Both the position numbers and the translations under genes were made by a program. The notes under the pieces are model-generated. The model searched no databases. It was not told the DNA's origin and was given only the letters and a program-made list of their open reading frames with translations. From Candidatus Ozemobacteraceae bacterium (GTDB lineage: Bacteria > Muiribacteriota > Ozemobacteria > Ozemobacterales > Ozemobacteraceae): DNA of 64,000 nt. Positions 27,193 through 36,105 of the stretch are shown piece by piece; positions within the stretch are counted from its first letter, which is position 1; every line of letters starts with the position of its first letter. The DNA lies in the NCBI GenBank assembly GCA_035373905.1, contig DAOSOK010000011.1, positions 1-64,000 on the forward strand, written 5' to 3'.

Positions 27193-27251
27193 TTTTCCGG
27201 GCGATCATACCATGAAGGTTTCATTCATTGCCATACCGTCGCCAAATAATG

Positions 27252-27280
27252 TTGGAAGTTGAGAGGGGTCAGTGTATGAT
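27252..27280 (+). promoter_or_regulatory. sigma70-like promoter of the pilT operon
   Basis: TTGGAA (27252-27257), 17 bases and TATGAT (27275-27280). It is followed by a 39-base leader with GGGGAGGA before the ATG at 27320. Confidence 0.55.
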
Positions 27281-27319
27281 TGGAGGGTTTGACGGTATAT
27301 CTCAGGGGAGGATCCGTGA

Positions 27320-28405
27320 ATGATCTTCGAATTGCTGAAAATGTGCACTGAGCGCGGCGCATCCGATCTCCATTTCAAGGTCGGATACCCCCCGATTCTC
27401 CGCATCGACGGCAGCATGCTGCCGCTGAAGATGAAAGAGATCGACCATGCGGATTACGAGAACATGCTGGAAGCGATTCTCGACGATTACCAGCTCACGA
27501 AGTTCATCGAGCACCGCAAGCTCGATCTCGGCTACAGCTTCGCCAACGCCCGGTTCCGGGTGAACCTGTTCTACGATTACAACGGCGGCAGCGCCGTGTT
27601 TCGCGTCATCCCCTTCCTGCAGTTGAACTTCGACGACATCGGGCTGCCGAAGGCGGCCCGCGCGATGATCGAACGCCCGTTCGGCCTCATCCTCGTGACG
27701 GGCGCCACCGGCGCGGGGAAATCGACGACGCTTTCCACGTTCATCACGCATATCGTATCGCACAAGCCCAAGAGCGTGATCACGGTCGAAGACCCGATCG
27801 AATATATCTTCGGCGATGGAATCGGCATGGTGAGCCAGCGCCAGGTGGGCGTCGACTGCCGCACGTTTGACGAGGGCATTCGGGGCGCCCTTCAGACCGA
27901 TGCCGACGTGATCATGGTCGGCGAGCTTCGCGACCCCGAGGCCGTCAACATGACGCTGACCGCGGCCGAGTCCGGCAAACTCGTCTTCGCGACCCTGCAC
28001 AGCAACACGGCAATGCAGGCCATCGACCGTTTCGTGAACCTGTTCCCGCAATCGCAGCACGTGCAGGTGCTCAGCCGGCTCGCGACGACCCTGATCGGCA
28101 TCATCACCCAGACGCTGGTTCCCCGCAAGATCGGCAAAGGACGCGTCGCGGCGTTCGAGGTGCTGATGGGCCTGCAGATGATCCGGTCGCTGATCGCGGA
28201 AAACCGGATCCACCTGATCCAGTCGTATCAGGAGGCAGGCGGCGACACCGGCATGTGCACGCTCGACCAGGCGCTCGCCCAGCTCGTGATTGCCGACAGG
28301 ATCTCGATCTCCGAAGCCATGATGCGGGCCTCGAACCAGGCAACCGTGAAGAAGATGGTCGAACAGGCCGGCGTCACGCCCGGCCCGGAGGGGGCGCACT
28401 CATGA
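27320..28405 (+). CDS. pilT: Type IV pilus retraction ATPase PilT
   Basis: 361 residues. It has the PilT N-terminal PAS-like domain (about 1-100; GASDLHFKVG appears as ASDLHFKVGYPP) and a RecA core with Walker A GATGAGKSTT, Asp box VEDPIEY, Walker B DADVIMVGELRD and a His box ATLHSNTA. It drives pilus retraction for twitching or uptake. It is the first gene of a three-gene unit with 4-base overlaps. Confidence 0.92.
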   Translation: MIFELLKMCTERGASDLHFKVGYPPILRIDGSMLPLKMKEIDHADYENMLEAILDDYQLTKFIEHRKLDLGYSFANARFRVNLFYDYNGGSAVFRVIPFLQLNFDDIGLPKAARAMIERPFGLILVTGATGAGKSTTLSTFITHIVSHKPKSVITVEDPIEYIFGDGIGMVSQRQVGVDCRTFDEGIRGALQTDADVIMVGELRDPEAVNMTLTAAESGKLVFATLHSNTAMQAIDRFVNLFPQSQHVQVLSRLATTLIGIITQTLVPRKIGKGRVAAFEVLMGLQMIRSLIAENRIHLIQSYQEAGGDTGMCTLDQALAQLVIADRISISEAMMRASNQATVKKMVEQAGVTPGPEGAHS

Positions 28406-29445
28406 AACCGAAGATATTCACGTATTTCGATCAGGCCATCGAAATGGGGGCGAGCGACCTGATGCTCAAACCCGGTTCTCCGCCGGCGTTTCGGCAGAAC
28501 GGCCACATGGTCATCTCCGAAGAGGACGCGCTGGCGCCGCAGGAAATGTACGATCTGTTCCTGCCGATCATCGACATCAAACGTCAGGAATCGCTTCACG
28601 GCACGTTCGAGTGCTACTCGATGTATCCGTACAAGCGCAAGGCCCGGATCCGCTTCTACCTTTTCCAGCAGCGCGAAGGGTATGCGGGCTCGTTCCGGTT
28701 CATCAGCACGTCGGTTCCCACCATCCAGGAGCTCGATCTGCCCGAGGAACTCGAGATACAGGCGCTCAAGCCGCGCGGCCTCTTTCTCGTCACGGGGCCG
28801 GCCGGCAGCGGCAAGTCGCACACGATGGCCGCGATGGTGCAGGCCATCAACAAGCGCTTCGCGCGACACATCATCACGATGGAAAACCCCATCGAGTTCG
28901 TGTTCAGCCGCGCCCAGTCGATTTTCACCCAGATCGAGGTGGGAGCCAGCATCCCGACCTACCAGGAGGCCCTGACGAACGCGCTGCGTGAAGACCCCGA
29001 CGTAATGATGATCGGGGAGATGCGCGACCAGAAAACGGTCGAGATGGCGCTCGTCGCCTCGGAAACGGGGCATTTCGTGCTCTCGACCCTGCCGACGATC
29101 GGAGCGGCCCCGACGATCGAACGGATCGTCAGCTTCTTCCCGACCGACAAGCACGACGAGGTGCGGTTGCAGGTTTCGATGAACCTGGTGGGAATATTCT
29201 CGCAGATATTGATTCCCCGGGTCTCCCCCCAGCAGCGCGCGAGCGTTGCCTACGAGTTGATGATCGCCAACTCGGCGATACGCACGCTGATCCGCGACAA
29301 GAAGTATTCGCAACTCGTCTCGACCATGCTGATGGCGAAACGCGAGGGGTGCGTGACGCTCAAACACTCGCTCACCAAGCTGCTGCGCGATGAAACGGCA
29401 AACCAGGAACTGGTGCGGGCAATGCTTCAGGAGATCGTCGAATGA
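28402..29445 (+). CDS. PilT/PilU-like ATPase with altered His box
   Basis: 347 residues from the ATG at 28402, which overlaps the pilT stop (ATGA). The longer frame to 28255 runs inside pilT. The N-terminal domain has GASDLMLKPG. Walker A is GPAGSGKSHT and Walker B is DPDVMMIGEMRD, both intact. The Asp box is MENPIEF, with Asn for the usual Asp. The His box reads LSTLPTIGAAPT, where PilT and PilB have TLHS or TIHA, so the His is lost. It probably still binds ATP but may be slow or regulatory, working in mixed hexamers or alongside PilT as PilU does. The assignment to the family is firm; the functional change is inferred. Confidence 0.85.
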   Translation: MKPKIFTYFDQAIEMGASDLMLKPGSPPAFRQNGHMVISEEDALAPQEMYDLFLPIIDIKRQESLHGTFECYSMYPYKRKARIRFYLFQQREGYAGSFRFISTSVPTIQELDLPEELEIQALKPRGLFLVTGPAGSGKSHTMAAMVQAINKRFARHIITMENPIEFVFSRAQSIFTQIEVGASIPTYQEALTNALREDPDVMMIGEMRDQKTVEMALVASETGHFVLSTLPTIGAAPTIERIVSFFPTDKHDEVRLQVSMNLVGIFSQILIPRVSPQQRASVAYELMIANSAIRTLIRDKKYSQLVSTMLMAKREGCVTLKHSLTKLLRDETANQELVRAMLQEIVE

Positions 29446-32210
29446 ACCAGATCGCCGTCGAAAAGATCAGAACCATGCAGGAAAAGGCGGCGGCGAAGCT
29501 GCTGCCGTTGCTTACAACGGATCTTCCGGTCGCCATCCGCGCGCGTGCGGCCCTTGCCATCGCGAAGACGCATGCGCCCGGAAGTGATAAAAACGTCATG
29601 GAGTTCTTCCAGGCGAATCCCGATCTCGAGGAATCGATCCGCGCCGTCGCCGAACTGGGCACCGATGCCGCCCTCGCCGCCCTGATCGCGAGAAGCCGGG
29701 AGAAGCGCGCCTTCAACCGCGACGTGATCGCGGAAGTCCTGGCGAGGTTCAAAGCGCCTGCCAGCGCCGATCACCTCGTCGAGTTGCTCGGAGACGACGA
29801 CCGACACGTTCGCTTTCAGGCCGCCAACAGCCTGTTCGCGCACGGCGGGCGCGAGTCTGCGCTGGCCCTGTGCCGGTACATTTCAGACCCCGACGAATGG
29901 ATATCGATGACGATTCTTCGAATCCTGTGCCGGATGAAGGAACACGAGTCGATCCCCTTCCTCGCCGAGCAGTTCGCCAAGGATCCGGATCTGCGTCGGA
30001 AAGCGCAGATGGTCTCGTTCCTGTCGATGTTCAGGAGCGTGACGCTCGTCAACATCTTCGACGAGGGACTCAAGGGAAAAGACGCCCGCCTGAAGGCGAA
30101 CTCGATCGAGGCGATCGGCGAGCTCGAACTCCCGTCGCGAGAGATCCAGAGCCGGATCATGCCGTTCCTGCACGATCCGAACAATCGCATCCGGGCCAAC
30201 ACGATCCTGGCCCTGGCCCGGACCCAGACGGAACTCATGCGGCCCGAAATCGTCCAGATGGTCGATTCGAGCGATATCCAGCTGCGGCGCAGCGCCGCGT
30301 ACATTCTGGGCCAGATCTCGCCGGCAGGCAATGAGGAACTGGCCGCGAAGCTCGTCGGCGACCAGTCTGACGAAGTGCGGCGTCGCATGGTGCTCTCGCT
30401 GAAAAAGTTCCCGCCCGACTTCGTGCGTGCCCAGCTCGAACGCGTGATCGTCGATCAGAACAAGTGGATCCGCAAGTTCGCCGTCGAGATGGCGGCAGGG
30501 TTCCAGGACTTCCCCAAGCTCCCCGTCATCCGGCAGTTCAAGCTGGAAACGGCGTATCCGAACGTCGTCGCCTGCATGGAGTTTTTCGCGAAGCATCCCG
30601 ACGAGGAAGGGGTGCGTCTGATCAGACAGCGAGTCAAGGATCCGCGGCATCAGATCGTTTCGGGCGTCATCCGAAGCATCGGTTCGATCTTCGGCCTCAA
30701 GGGGCTCCAGGCGCTCGCGCCGCAGATCAACTCCAGGGATCCGAAGATCTTTTCGACGTATGTCAGCAGCCATTTCGGCATGGGCGGCGTCGAACTGTTC
30801 GATACGATCCTCGAAAAGGCGGTCGCGGTGAAGAAACCGCCTACCAACGAGATGTTCCTGACGGCGCTTGACGGGTGTCTCGACCTCCTGGCCATGGGCC
30901 CGAACATGCCGGCCCCTCTGGCGGACGAACTCGGCAAGCGGATTGCGGCCCCGGTCGTCGAGGAACAACCGCTCGCCGTTCGGCCCGCCGCTCCGTCGGA
31001 ACCAGCCGAAATCCAGCCTCCCGCAGTGCTCGGGGGAGAGATGCCGGCGGAGGGACTCGCATCCGTTCTGCCTCCGGAAGAAAGCGACCTCGAAGCTCAC
31101 CCGGTCCGGAAAAAGCCCAGGAGCAAGGTGCCCGAATCGTTCACGGCCGGGGTCAAGTATTACAATCTCGGAAAATATAAAAAGGCTCGAGCGGCGTTCC
31201 GCGTCGCCCTGGTCGATCAACCCGACTACGCGAAAACGCACTATTATCTCGGCATGATGGCGTTCGAAGAGAAGGAATACGATTCGGCGCGCGAATCGCT
31301 GTCGTTGTTCCTCGAGGCCGAGCCCGACAACCGCAAGGCGGCCCACGCCCTCGCCCGCATCTACAAGCAGATGCGCGACTGGCCGAACGTCGCCCGCATC
31401 TACGAGCGGCTGACGGGAGGGATGGAAGGCCCCCTGGACAAGATCGGCCTGAAGATGCTGCGGGAGCTCGGGGCGGCGTACATCTTCCTGAAGCGATATC
31501 AGGAAGCGAGGTCGACGCTCGAAACGGTCTTCAAGAACGATCCGAAAGATCTCGAGACGAACTTCCATCTTGCGATGTCCTGTTTCCATCTTCAAAACTA
31601 TATGAGGGCCGAAACCCTCCTGCTGGACATCGTGCGACAGTCAGAGCCCGACGAGAAACTCCATGGAATGGCCGAGTCGCTGTTGGATAAGATCCGCGAC
31701 CAGGCTGCAGGCGCGGCGGGCGAGATCGCCGAGCCGCCCCGCGCGGCCGAGCCGGCGGTTCCCGCCCGGCCGGCTGTTTCCCCTGCCGAGGAGGAAGAGG
31801 AAGGGGAGCCGCCCGATGAGGACGAATCCTCCCGGCCTGACGACGAAGAGAAAGAAGGAAAAATAACTGACGATATCGAATTTCCCGCGCTGAAGCCCTC
31901 TGGTTTCCTCGACGAGCTGCCGATGGCCGATCTGTTCGAGACCCCGAAGAAAAAAGGCGCGCCCGCCGGCTTCGATCCCGGAGCGTTTTCGAGGGAAGGC
32001 GGCATCGGCCTGCCTTCGATGGACGACCTAAAACCCGCGAACGCGCCCGATGCCCCGGCCGCTCCGGAAAAACCGAAAAAGCCGTTTTCCGGGACATCTG
32101 GTTCGACGCCGCCGAATCCACCGGCCCCCGCCGGCCCGCGCCCGTTCTCTCCCAGACCCTCGGCTGAAGGGCAGAAGCCGGGCAAGCCGGGGGAAGACGA
32201 CGATAAATAG
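29442..32210 (+). CDS. HEAT-repeat/TPR scaffold protein of the pilT operon
   Basis: 922 residues. The ATG overlaps the preceding stop by four bases. Residues 1 to about 480 are HEAT units (for example IRANTILALARTQTELM, LRRSAAYILGQISPAG). A Pro/Glu linker follows, then TPR units at about 566-760 (AGVKYYNLGKYKKARAAFRV, YLGMMAFEEKEYDSARESL). A long acidic and Pro-rich tail (about 765-922) ends KPGEDDDK. There is no signal or membrane segment, so it is cytoplasmic. Tight coupling to two PilT-type motors suggests an adaptor or regulator of retraction. No named homologue is recognised. Confidence 0.8.
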   Translation: MNQIAVEKIRTMQEKAAAKLLPLLTTDLPVAIRARAALAIAKTHAPGSDKNVMEFFQANPDLEESIRAVAELGTDAALAALIARSREKRAFNRDVIAEVLARFKAPASADHLVELLGDDDRHVRFQAANSLFAHGGRESALALCRYISDPDEWISMTILRILCRMKEHESIPFLAEQFAKDPDLRRKAQMVSFLSMFRSVTLVNIFDEGLKGKDARLKANSIEAIGELELPSREIQSRIMPFLHDPNNRIRANTILALARTQTELMRPEIVQMVDSSDIQLRRSAAYILGQISPAGNEELAAKLVGDQSDEVRRRMVLSLKKFPPDFVRAQLERVIVDQNKWIRKFAVEMAAGFQDFPKLPVIRQFKLETAYPNVVACMEFFAKHPDEEGVRLIRQRVKDPRHQIVSGVIRSIGSIFGLKGLQALAPQINSRDPKIFSTYVSSHFGMGGVELFDTILEKAVAVKKPPTNEMFLTALDGCLDLLAMGPNMPAPLADELGKRIAAPVVEEQPLAVRPAAPSEPAEIQPPAVLGGEMPAEGLASVLPPEESDLEAHPVRKKPRSKVPESFTAGVKYYNLGKYKKARAAFRVALVDQPDYAKTHYYLGMMAFEEKEYDSARESLSLFLEAEPDNRKAAHALARIYKQMRDWPNVARIYERLTGGMEGPLDKIGLKMLRELGAAYIFLKRYQEARSTLETVFKNDPKDLETNFHLAMSCFHLQNYMRAETLLLDIVRQSEPDEKLHGMAESLLDKIRDQAAGAAGEIAEPPRAAEPAVPARPAVSPAEEEEEGEPPDEDESSRPDDEEKEGKITDDIEFPALKPSGFLDELPMADLFETPKKKGAPAGFDPGAFSREGGIGLPSMDDLKPANAPDAPAAPEKPKKPFSGTSGSTPPNPPAPAGPRPFSPRPSAEGQKPGKPGEDDDK

Positions 32211-32221
32211 TACCGCAAGTT

Positions 32222-32265
32222 GAAAGAAGCGTCCGGCGGACAGTGCATTCGCCGGGCGCTTTCTT
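32222..32265 (+). terminator. Rho-independent terminator after the pilT operon
   Basis: GAAAGAAGCG-type left arm and CGCCGGGCGCTTTCTT-type right arm form a long stem ending in T-rich sequence, 11 bases after the HEAT/TPR stop. Its 3' edge abuts the -35 box of the proS promoter. Confidence 0.7.
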
Positions 32266-32292
32266 GACACCGCATCGGGTGCTTCCTATAAT
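32264..32292 (+). promoter_or_regulatory. Perfect consensus sigma70 promoter of proS
   Basis: TTGACA (32264-32269), exactly 17 bases, TATAAT (32287-32292). The start codon is at 32341, giving a leader of about 40 bases. Confidence 0.85.
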
Positions 32293-32340
32293 GGGGGCCG
32301 CCTCCGAACCCCCAACTTCCGAGAAAGGCCGTGAATCGCC

Positions 32341-33789
32341 ATGAACGAAAAGAAGACCGACGTTAAGACACTCGATGCCATCACCCCGAAATCGCAGGAT
32401 ATCTCTCGCTGGTACACCGACGTGGTGCTCAAGGCGAAGCTTGCCGATTACTCGCCGGTCAAGGGGTGCATGATCATCCGCCCCTACGGATACGCGATCT
32501 GGGAGAGCATTCAGCGGCTGCTCGACGCCGAGTTCAAGAAAACCGGCCACCAGAACGCCTACTTTCCGATGTTCATTCCCGAAAGCTTTCTGACGAAGGA
32601 AGCCGAGCACGTCGAAGGCTTCGCGCCGGAAGTCGCGTGGGTCACCCAGGGGGGGAAGGAAAAACTCGAGGAGCGGCTTGCCATCCGGCCGACCTCCGAG
32701 GCCATCATCGGCCACATGTACGCGAAGTGGATCGAGAGTTATCGCGACCTGCCCGTGCTGATCAACCAGTGGGCGAACGTCGTTCGGTGGGAGAAAGTGA
32801 CCCGCCCGTTTCTGCGGACCACGGAGTTCCTCTGGCAGGAGGGCCACACCGCGCATCGCACCCACGAAGAGGCGAAGGAAGAAGTCGCGAAGATGCTCGA
32901 AGTCTACCGGCGCTTCGTCGAAGAGGACCTCGCCGTGGCGCTCGTGACGGGCGAAAAGAGCCAGAAGGAAAAATTCGCCGGCGCCCTCAATACCTTCACG
33001 ATCGAAGCCCTGATGCCGGACGGGCAGGCCCTCCAGTCAGGAACGTCGCACGATCTCGGCCAGAATTTCGCGAAGGCGTTCGACATCAAGTTCCTCGACT
33101 CCGATGGCGACCGAAAGCACGTCTGGACGACCTCGTGGGGCATGTCGACCCGCATCATCGGCGCGATCATCATGACGCACGGCGACGACAAGGGCTTGCG
33201 CCTGCCCCCGCGCATCGCTCCCATTCAGTCCGTTATAATTCCTATCGTATATAAAGAGGCGGCCCCCGTTCTCGAAAAGGCGCGCCAGCTCCGCCAGCGG
33301 CTCGCGGACAGGAGTCTGCGGATCCATCTCGACGACCGCGACGGATTCAAACCCGGCTGGAAGTATTCCGAATACGAGATGATGGGCGTGCCCCTCCGCA
33401 TCGAGATCGGTCAGAAGGACATGGAGAAGGGCCAGGTGTGTCTCGTGCGTCGCGATACCGGCGAGAAGTGCTTCGTTCCCGACGCGACCTTCGAGGCCGA
33501 GGTCGAGCGCCTGCTGGGCGAAATCCAGAAGAACCTCTACGCGCAGGCAAAGGAGATTCTGCGCAGCAAGACGTTCCCGGCCAAGAGCTTCCCCGAGTTC
33601 GTCGAGGTCATCAAGGAGAAGCACGGCATGGCCGAGGTCTCGTGGTGCGGGGCCCAGGAGTGCGAGGACAAGTTCAAGGCCGAAGTCGGCGCCACGATCC
33701 GTTGCCTGCGGAACGATCCGCCTGCCGGCCCCTGCGTTGTCTGCGGCAAGCAGGCTTCGCGCCAGATTTACGTTGCCCGCGCCTACTGA
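32341..33789 (+). CDS. proS: Prolyl-tRNA synthetase, archaeal/eukaryotic type
   Basis: 482 residues. Class II motifs are present: motif 2 around RWEKVTRPFLRTTEFLWQEGH, seen as TRPFLRTTEFLWQEGH, and motif 3 in the GMSTRIIGAIIMTHGD region. The INS editing domain of the bacterial-type enzyme is absent. The C-terminal zinc-binding extension is present, with Cys in WCGAQECEDKF and CVVCGKQ, and the chain ends in Tyr (VARAY). Both features define the shorter type 3 ProRS. It charges tRNA-Pro for translation. It is a single-gene unit with its own promoter and terminator. Confidence 0.95.
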   Translation: MNEKKTDVKTLDAITPKSQDISRWYTDVVLKAKLADYSPVKGCMIIRPYGYAIWESIQRLLDAEFKKTGHQNAYFPMFIPESFLTKEAEHVEGFAPEVAWVTQGGKEKLEERLAIRPTSEAIIGHMYAKWIESYRDLPVLINQWANVVRWEKVTRPFLRTTEFLWQEGHTAHRTHEEAKEEVAKMLEVYRRFVEEDLAVALVTGEKSQKEKFAGALNTFTIEALMPDGQALQSGTSHDLGQNFAKAFDIKFLDSDGDRKHVWTTSWGMSTRIIGAIIMTHGDDKGLRLPPRIAPIQSVIIPIVYKEAAPVLEKARQLRQRLADRSLRIHLDDRDGFKPGWKYSEYEMMGVPLRIEIGQKDMEKGQVCLVRRDTGEKCFVPDATFEAEVERLLGEIQKNLYAQAKEILRSKTFPAKSFPEFVEVIKEKHGMAEVSWCGAQECEDKFKAEVGATIRCLRNDPPAGPCVVCGKQASRQIYVARAY

Positions 33790-33798
33790 TCCGGAGAG

Positions 33799-33849
33799 AA
33801 CCGCCGCCGCTTTGCGCTCCCTCGGGGGCTGCAGAGCGGCGGTTTTCTT
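33799..33849 (+). terminator. Rho-independent terminator of proS
   Basis: An inverted repeat CCGCCGCT / AGCGGCGG encloses an internal GC-rich loop and is followed by TTTTCTT. It begins about 10 bases after the proS stop. Confidence 0.75.
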
Positions 33850-33892
33850 CGGAACGCCGGGCGGCCGGAATCGAAATTCTGTGCCCCTGGGA

Positions 33893-33922
33893 TTGGAAAA
33901 ATCCCGGAATATGGCTTATAGT
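33893..33922 (+). promoter_or_regulatory. sigma70-like promoter before the HEAT gene at 33991
   Basis: TTGGAA (33893-33898), 18 bases, TATAGT (33917-33922). The leader is about 60 bases and carries GGAGG. Confidence 0.5.
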
Positions 33923-33990
33923 GCTCTCGAGAAGATGACAACGATACCGGAGATGTGCCGGCGCGGTGCGCTCATGGAGGATGATCTGCG

Positions 33991-35514
33991 ATGGAACTGA
34001 ATATCAAGAGACTGCTGAAGGATCTTGCGAATCCCGACGACGACCTGCGGACGCTCTCTGCGATGACCTTGTTCAAGATCGATCTCGTCGATCTCGAAAC
34101 CCGGGACGAGGTGGCGGCTGCCCTGCGGCAGGCGACCAAAGACAAGAACATCTCGGTGCGGTTTTTCGCCCGCCGTGCGCTCGGAAAAATACGCCAGCAG
34201 AACCTCGAGGAAGGCCGGGCGACGACGACGCAGGAAAGCATCGACCATGCGCTCGAGTCCGAAGATTACGCGGAACGCCTGAAAGCCGTGATGTCCATCG
34301 CCGCCGGGGAGAAGGCGGAATACCGCGAAAAGCTCCTGTTCATGCTCAAGATCGAGAAACACGATTTCGTGAAGGCGACGTTGATCAGTTGCCTGAAGAA
34401 ATTCGTCTCGAAAGACCAGGCGTCGCTCCTGAGCCCCTTCCTGAGCGACCCGGACAGTCGCGTGCGGTCCAACACGATCGAGGCGCTCGAGTATCTCAAG
34501 GATGAAAAGGCCATCCCCCTGCTGTTTCCGGCCCTCGAAGACCCGGACAACCGCATCAGGGCTTCCGCCGCAAAAGCCCTCCAGTCGTTCGGCGAGGAAA
34601 AGGTCTTTACGATCCTGCGGAAAATGCTCAAGTCGCACGAAGACTGGATGAAGGGAAGCGCAATCTACGCGCTGTCACACATCCAGGCCGGCGAAGCGAT
34701 CCAGATGCTGATCGACGCAGCCCGCGATGGCAACTCCGACATTCGCATCAAGGCGCTGGTCGCTCTCGCCAATTATCACGACCAAGCCTCGTTCGGATTT
34801 CTGAAACACGTCGCCGCGAACGGCGAAGAACCGTATCGGGGAACCGCCGTCCGCGCCCTGCGCCTCCTCGAGGAAAAATACGGGGCCGCACCGCCGACGA
34901 CGACTCTCGTCACCCGACCGGCCGAACCGGCTGCCGCGGCACCTTCGGAAAAGGGCGCCCGGAAAACCGGCGAAAAGGCCGGAGATGCGGCTCCGGCACC
35001 CAGCGATCTGAGCGGAACCGTTTCCCGCTTCTTCCGGAAAGGCAAGGAGGAGGCGGTGGATCTTTCCCAAAAGGCGGCGATCAACTTCGCCGTCACCGAT
35101 ATCGAGAAGGAAGTGTCGGAACTGCTGAAGGAGACGGGACGCGTCGTCTTCGACATGTACCAGGCGGGCGACCTCAAAATCCCCGAACTTCTTACGATAG
35201 GTCATGAAATATTACGGATGAACTTCCTGATCCAGAAATACACCGACGAGGCGAAGCCCCAGGAGTCGTCAGGTGGCGGCCTGTTCGCACAGCTCAAAAG
35301 CCTCTTCAGCAAGCCGGCGGCCAGCAATCCCCGCGCGGCGCAGGCGGAGCGGTTCACGAAGAAACGGGAGGAGTTGTTCCACAAACTCGGTGAAGCCGCG
35401 TTCCATAAATACCGCGTCCGGGAGTTTTGCCCCGCGGCTCTGGACGGGTATTTCCAAACCTATATGCGCCTCGAGGAACGGCTTCAGAAGGAACGAAGCA
35501 GGCTTTCCACCTGA
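33991..35514 (+). CDS. HEAT-repeat protein with helical C-terminal domain
   Basis: 507 residues. HEAT units fill about 1-290 (VRFFARRALGKIRQQN, VRSNTIEALEYLKDEKAIP, IRASAAKALQSFGEEK). An Ala/Pro/Lys linker (about 305-340) leads to a helical domain of about 165 residues (EVSELLKETGRVVFDMYQAG, HEILRMNFLIQKYTDEAK). There is no signal peptide. The C-terminal domain is not one I recognise. It is followed by apt after 66 bases. It is likely a scaffold or regulatory protein with an unknown partner. Confidence 0.8.
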   Translation: MELNIKRLLKDLANPDDDLRTLSAMTLFKIDLVDLETRDEVAAALRQATKDKNISVRFFARRALGKIRQQNLEEGRATTTQESIDHALESEDYAERLKAVMSIAAGEKAEYREKLLFMLKIEKHDFVKATLISCLKKFVSKDQASLLSPFLSDPDSRVRSNTIEALEYLKDEKAIPLLFPALEDPDNRIRASAAKALQSFGEEKVFTILRKMLKSHEDWMKGSAIYALSHIQAGEAIQMLIDAARDGNSDIRIKALVALANYHDQASFGFLKHVAANGEEPYRGTAVRALRLLEEKYGAAPPTTTLVTRPAEPAAAAPSEKGARKTGEKAGDAAPAPSDLSGTVSRFFRKGKEEAVDLSQKAAINFAVTDIEKEVSELLKETGRVVFDMYQAGDLKIPELLTIGHEILRMNFLIQKYTDEAKPQESSGGGLFAQLKSLFSKPAASNPRAAQAERFTKKREELFHKLGEAAFHKYRVREFCPAALDGYFQTYMRLEERLQKERSRLST

Positions 35515-35580
35515 GCCGGCGCGGTCCCTTCCGGGCCGAAGAGCCGGGTCTTTTCGAGACAGAACTGAAGGAGCGAGACG

Positions 35581-36093
35581 ATGAACCTGAATGAATATAT
35601 TCGAGACGTTCCCGACTTTCCGAAAAAGGGAATTATATTCAAGGATATAACTCCTCTTCTGCGCGATAAGGCCGCATTTGCCACGGCGATCAAAACGCTG
35701 GCGGATCCGTATCGCAACGCCGGGCTTCATGCCGTGGCGGCGATCGAATCTCGCGGCTTCATTCTCGGAGCGGCGATGGCCGTCGATCTCGGAATCGGTT
35801 TCGTCCCGATCCGCAAACCGGGCAAGCTGCCGTACAAGTCGCGACGCCAGGAATATTCTCTGGAGTATGGAACGGATGCGATCGAAATCCATGAAGACGC
35901 GGTGACCTCGGGACAGCGTATTCTTCTCGTCGACGACGTGATCGCGACCGGCGGAACCGCCCGCGCCGCCGCCGACTTGCTCAAGGGACTTGGGGCCGAC
36001 CTGGTCGGAATCGCCTTTCTAGTCGAACTGTCTTTCCTGGGCGGCATCGAGAAGCTCCGCGGCGAAAAGATCTTCAGCGTTCTCAAATACTGA
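35581..36093 (+). CDS. apt: Adenine phosphoribosyltransferase
   Basis: 170 residues, the usual Apt length. It opens YIRDVPDFPKKGIIFKDITP, the family N-terminal signature. The PRPP-binding loop is ILLVDDVIATGGTARAA, and ESRGFILGAAMA lies near the active site. It converts adenine plus PRPP to AMP in purine salvage. GAAGGAG lies seven bases before the ATG. The codons around GIIFKDITP are AT-rich against the gene average. Confidence 0.97.
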   Translation: MNLNEYIRDVPDFPKKGIIFKDITPLLRDKAAFATAIKTLADPYRNAGLHAVAAIESRGFILGAAMAVDLGIGFVPIRKPGKLPYKSRRQEYSLEYGTDAIEIHEDAVTSGQRILLVDDVIATGGTARAAADLLKGLGADLVGIAFLVELSFLGGIEKLRGEKIFSVLKY

Positions 36094-36105
36094 TCCGCCG
36101 ATGCG

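Noticed and set aside
27204..27212. Extended -10 (TGGTATGAT) before ftsE
   Set aside because: It has no convincing -35 box and lies only 11 bases from the ATG; too weak to list as a promoter.
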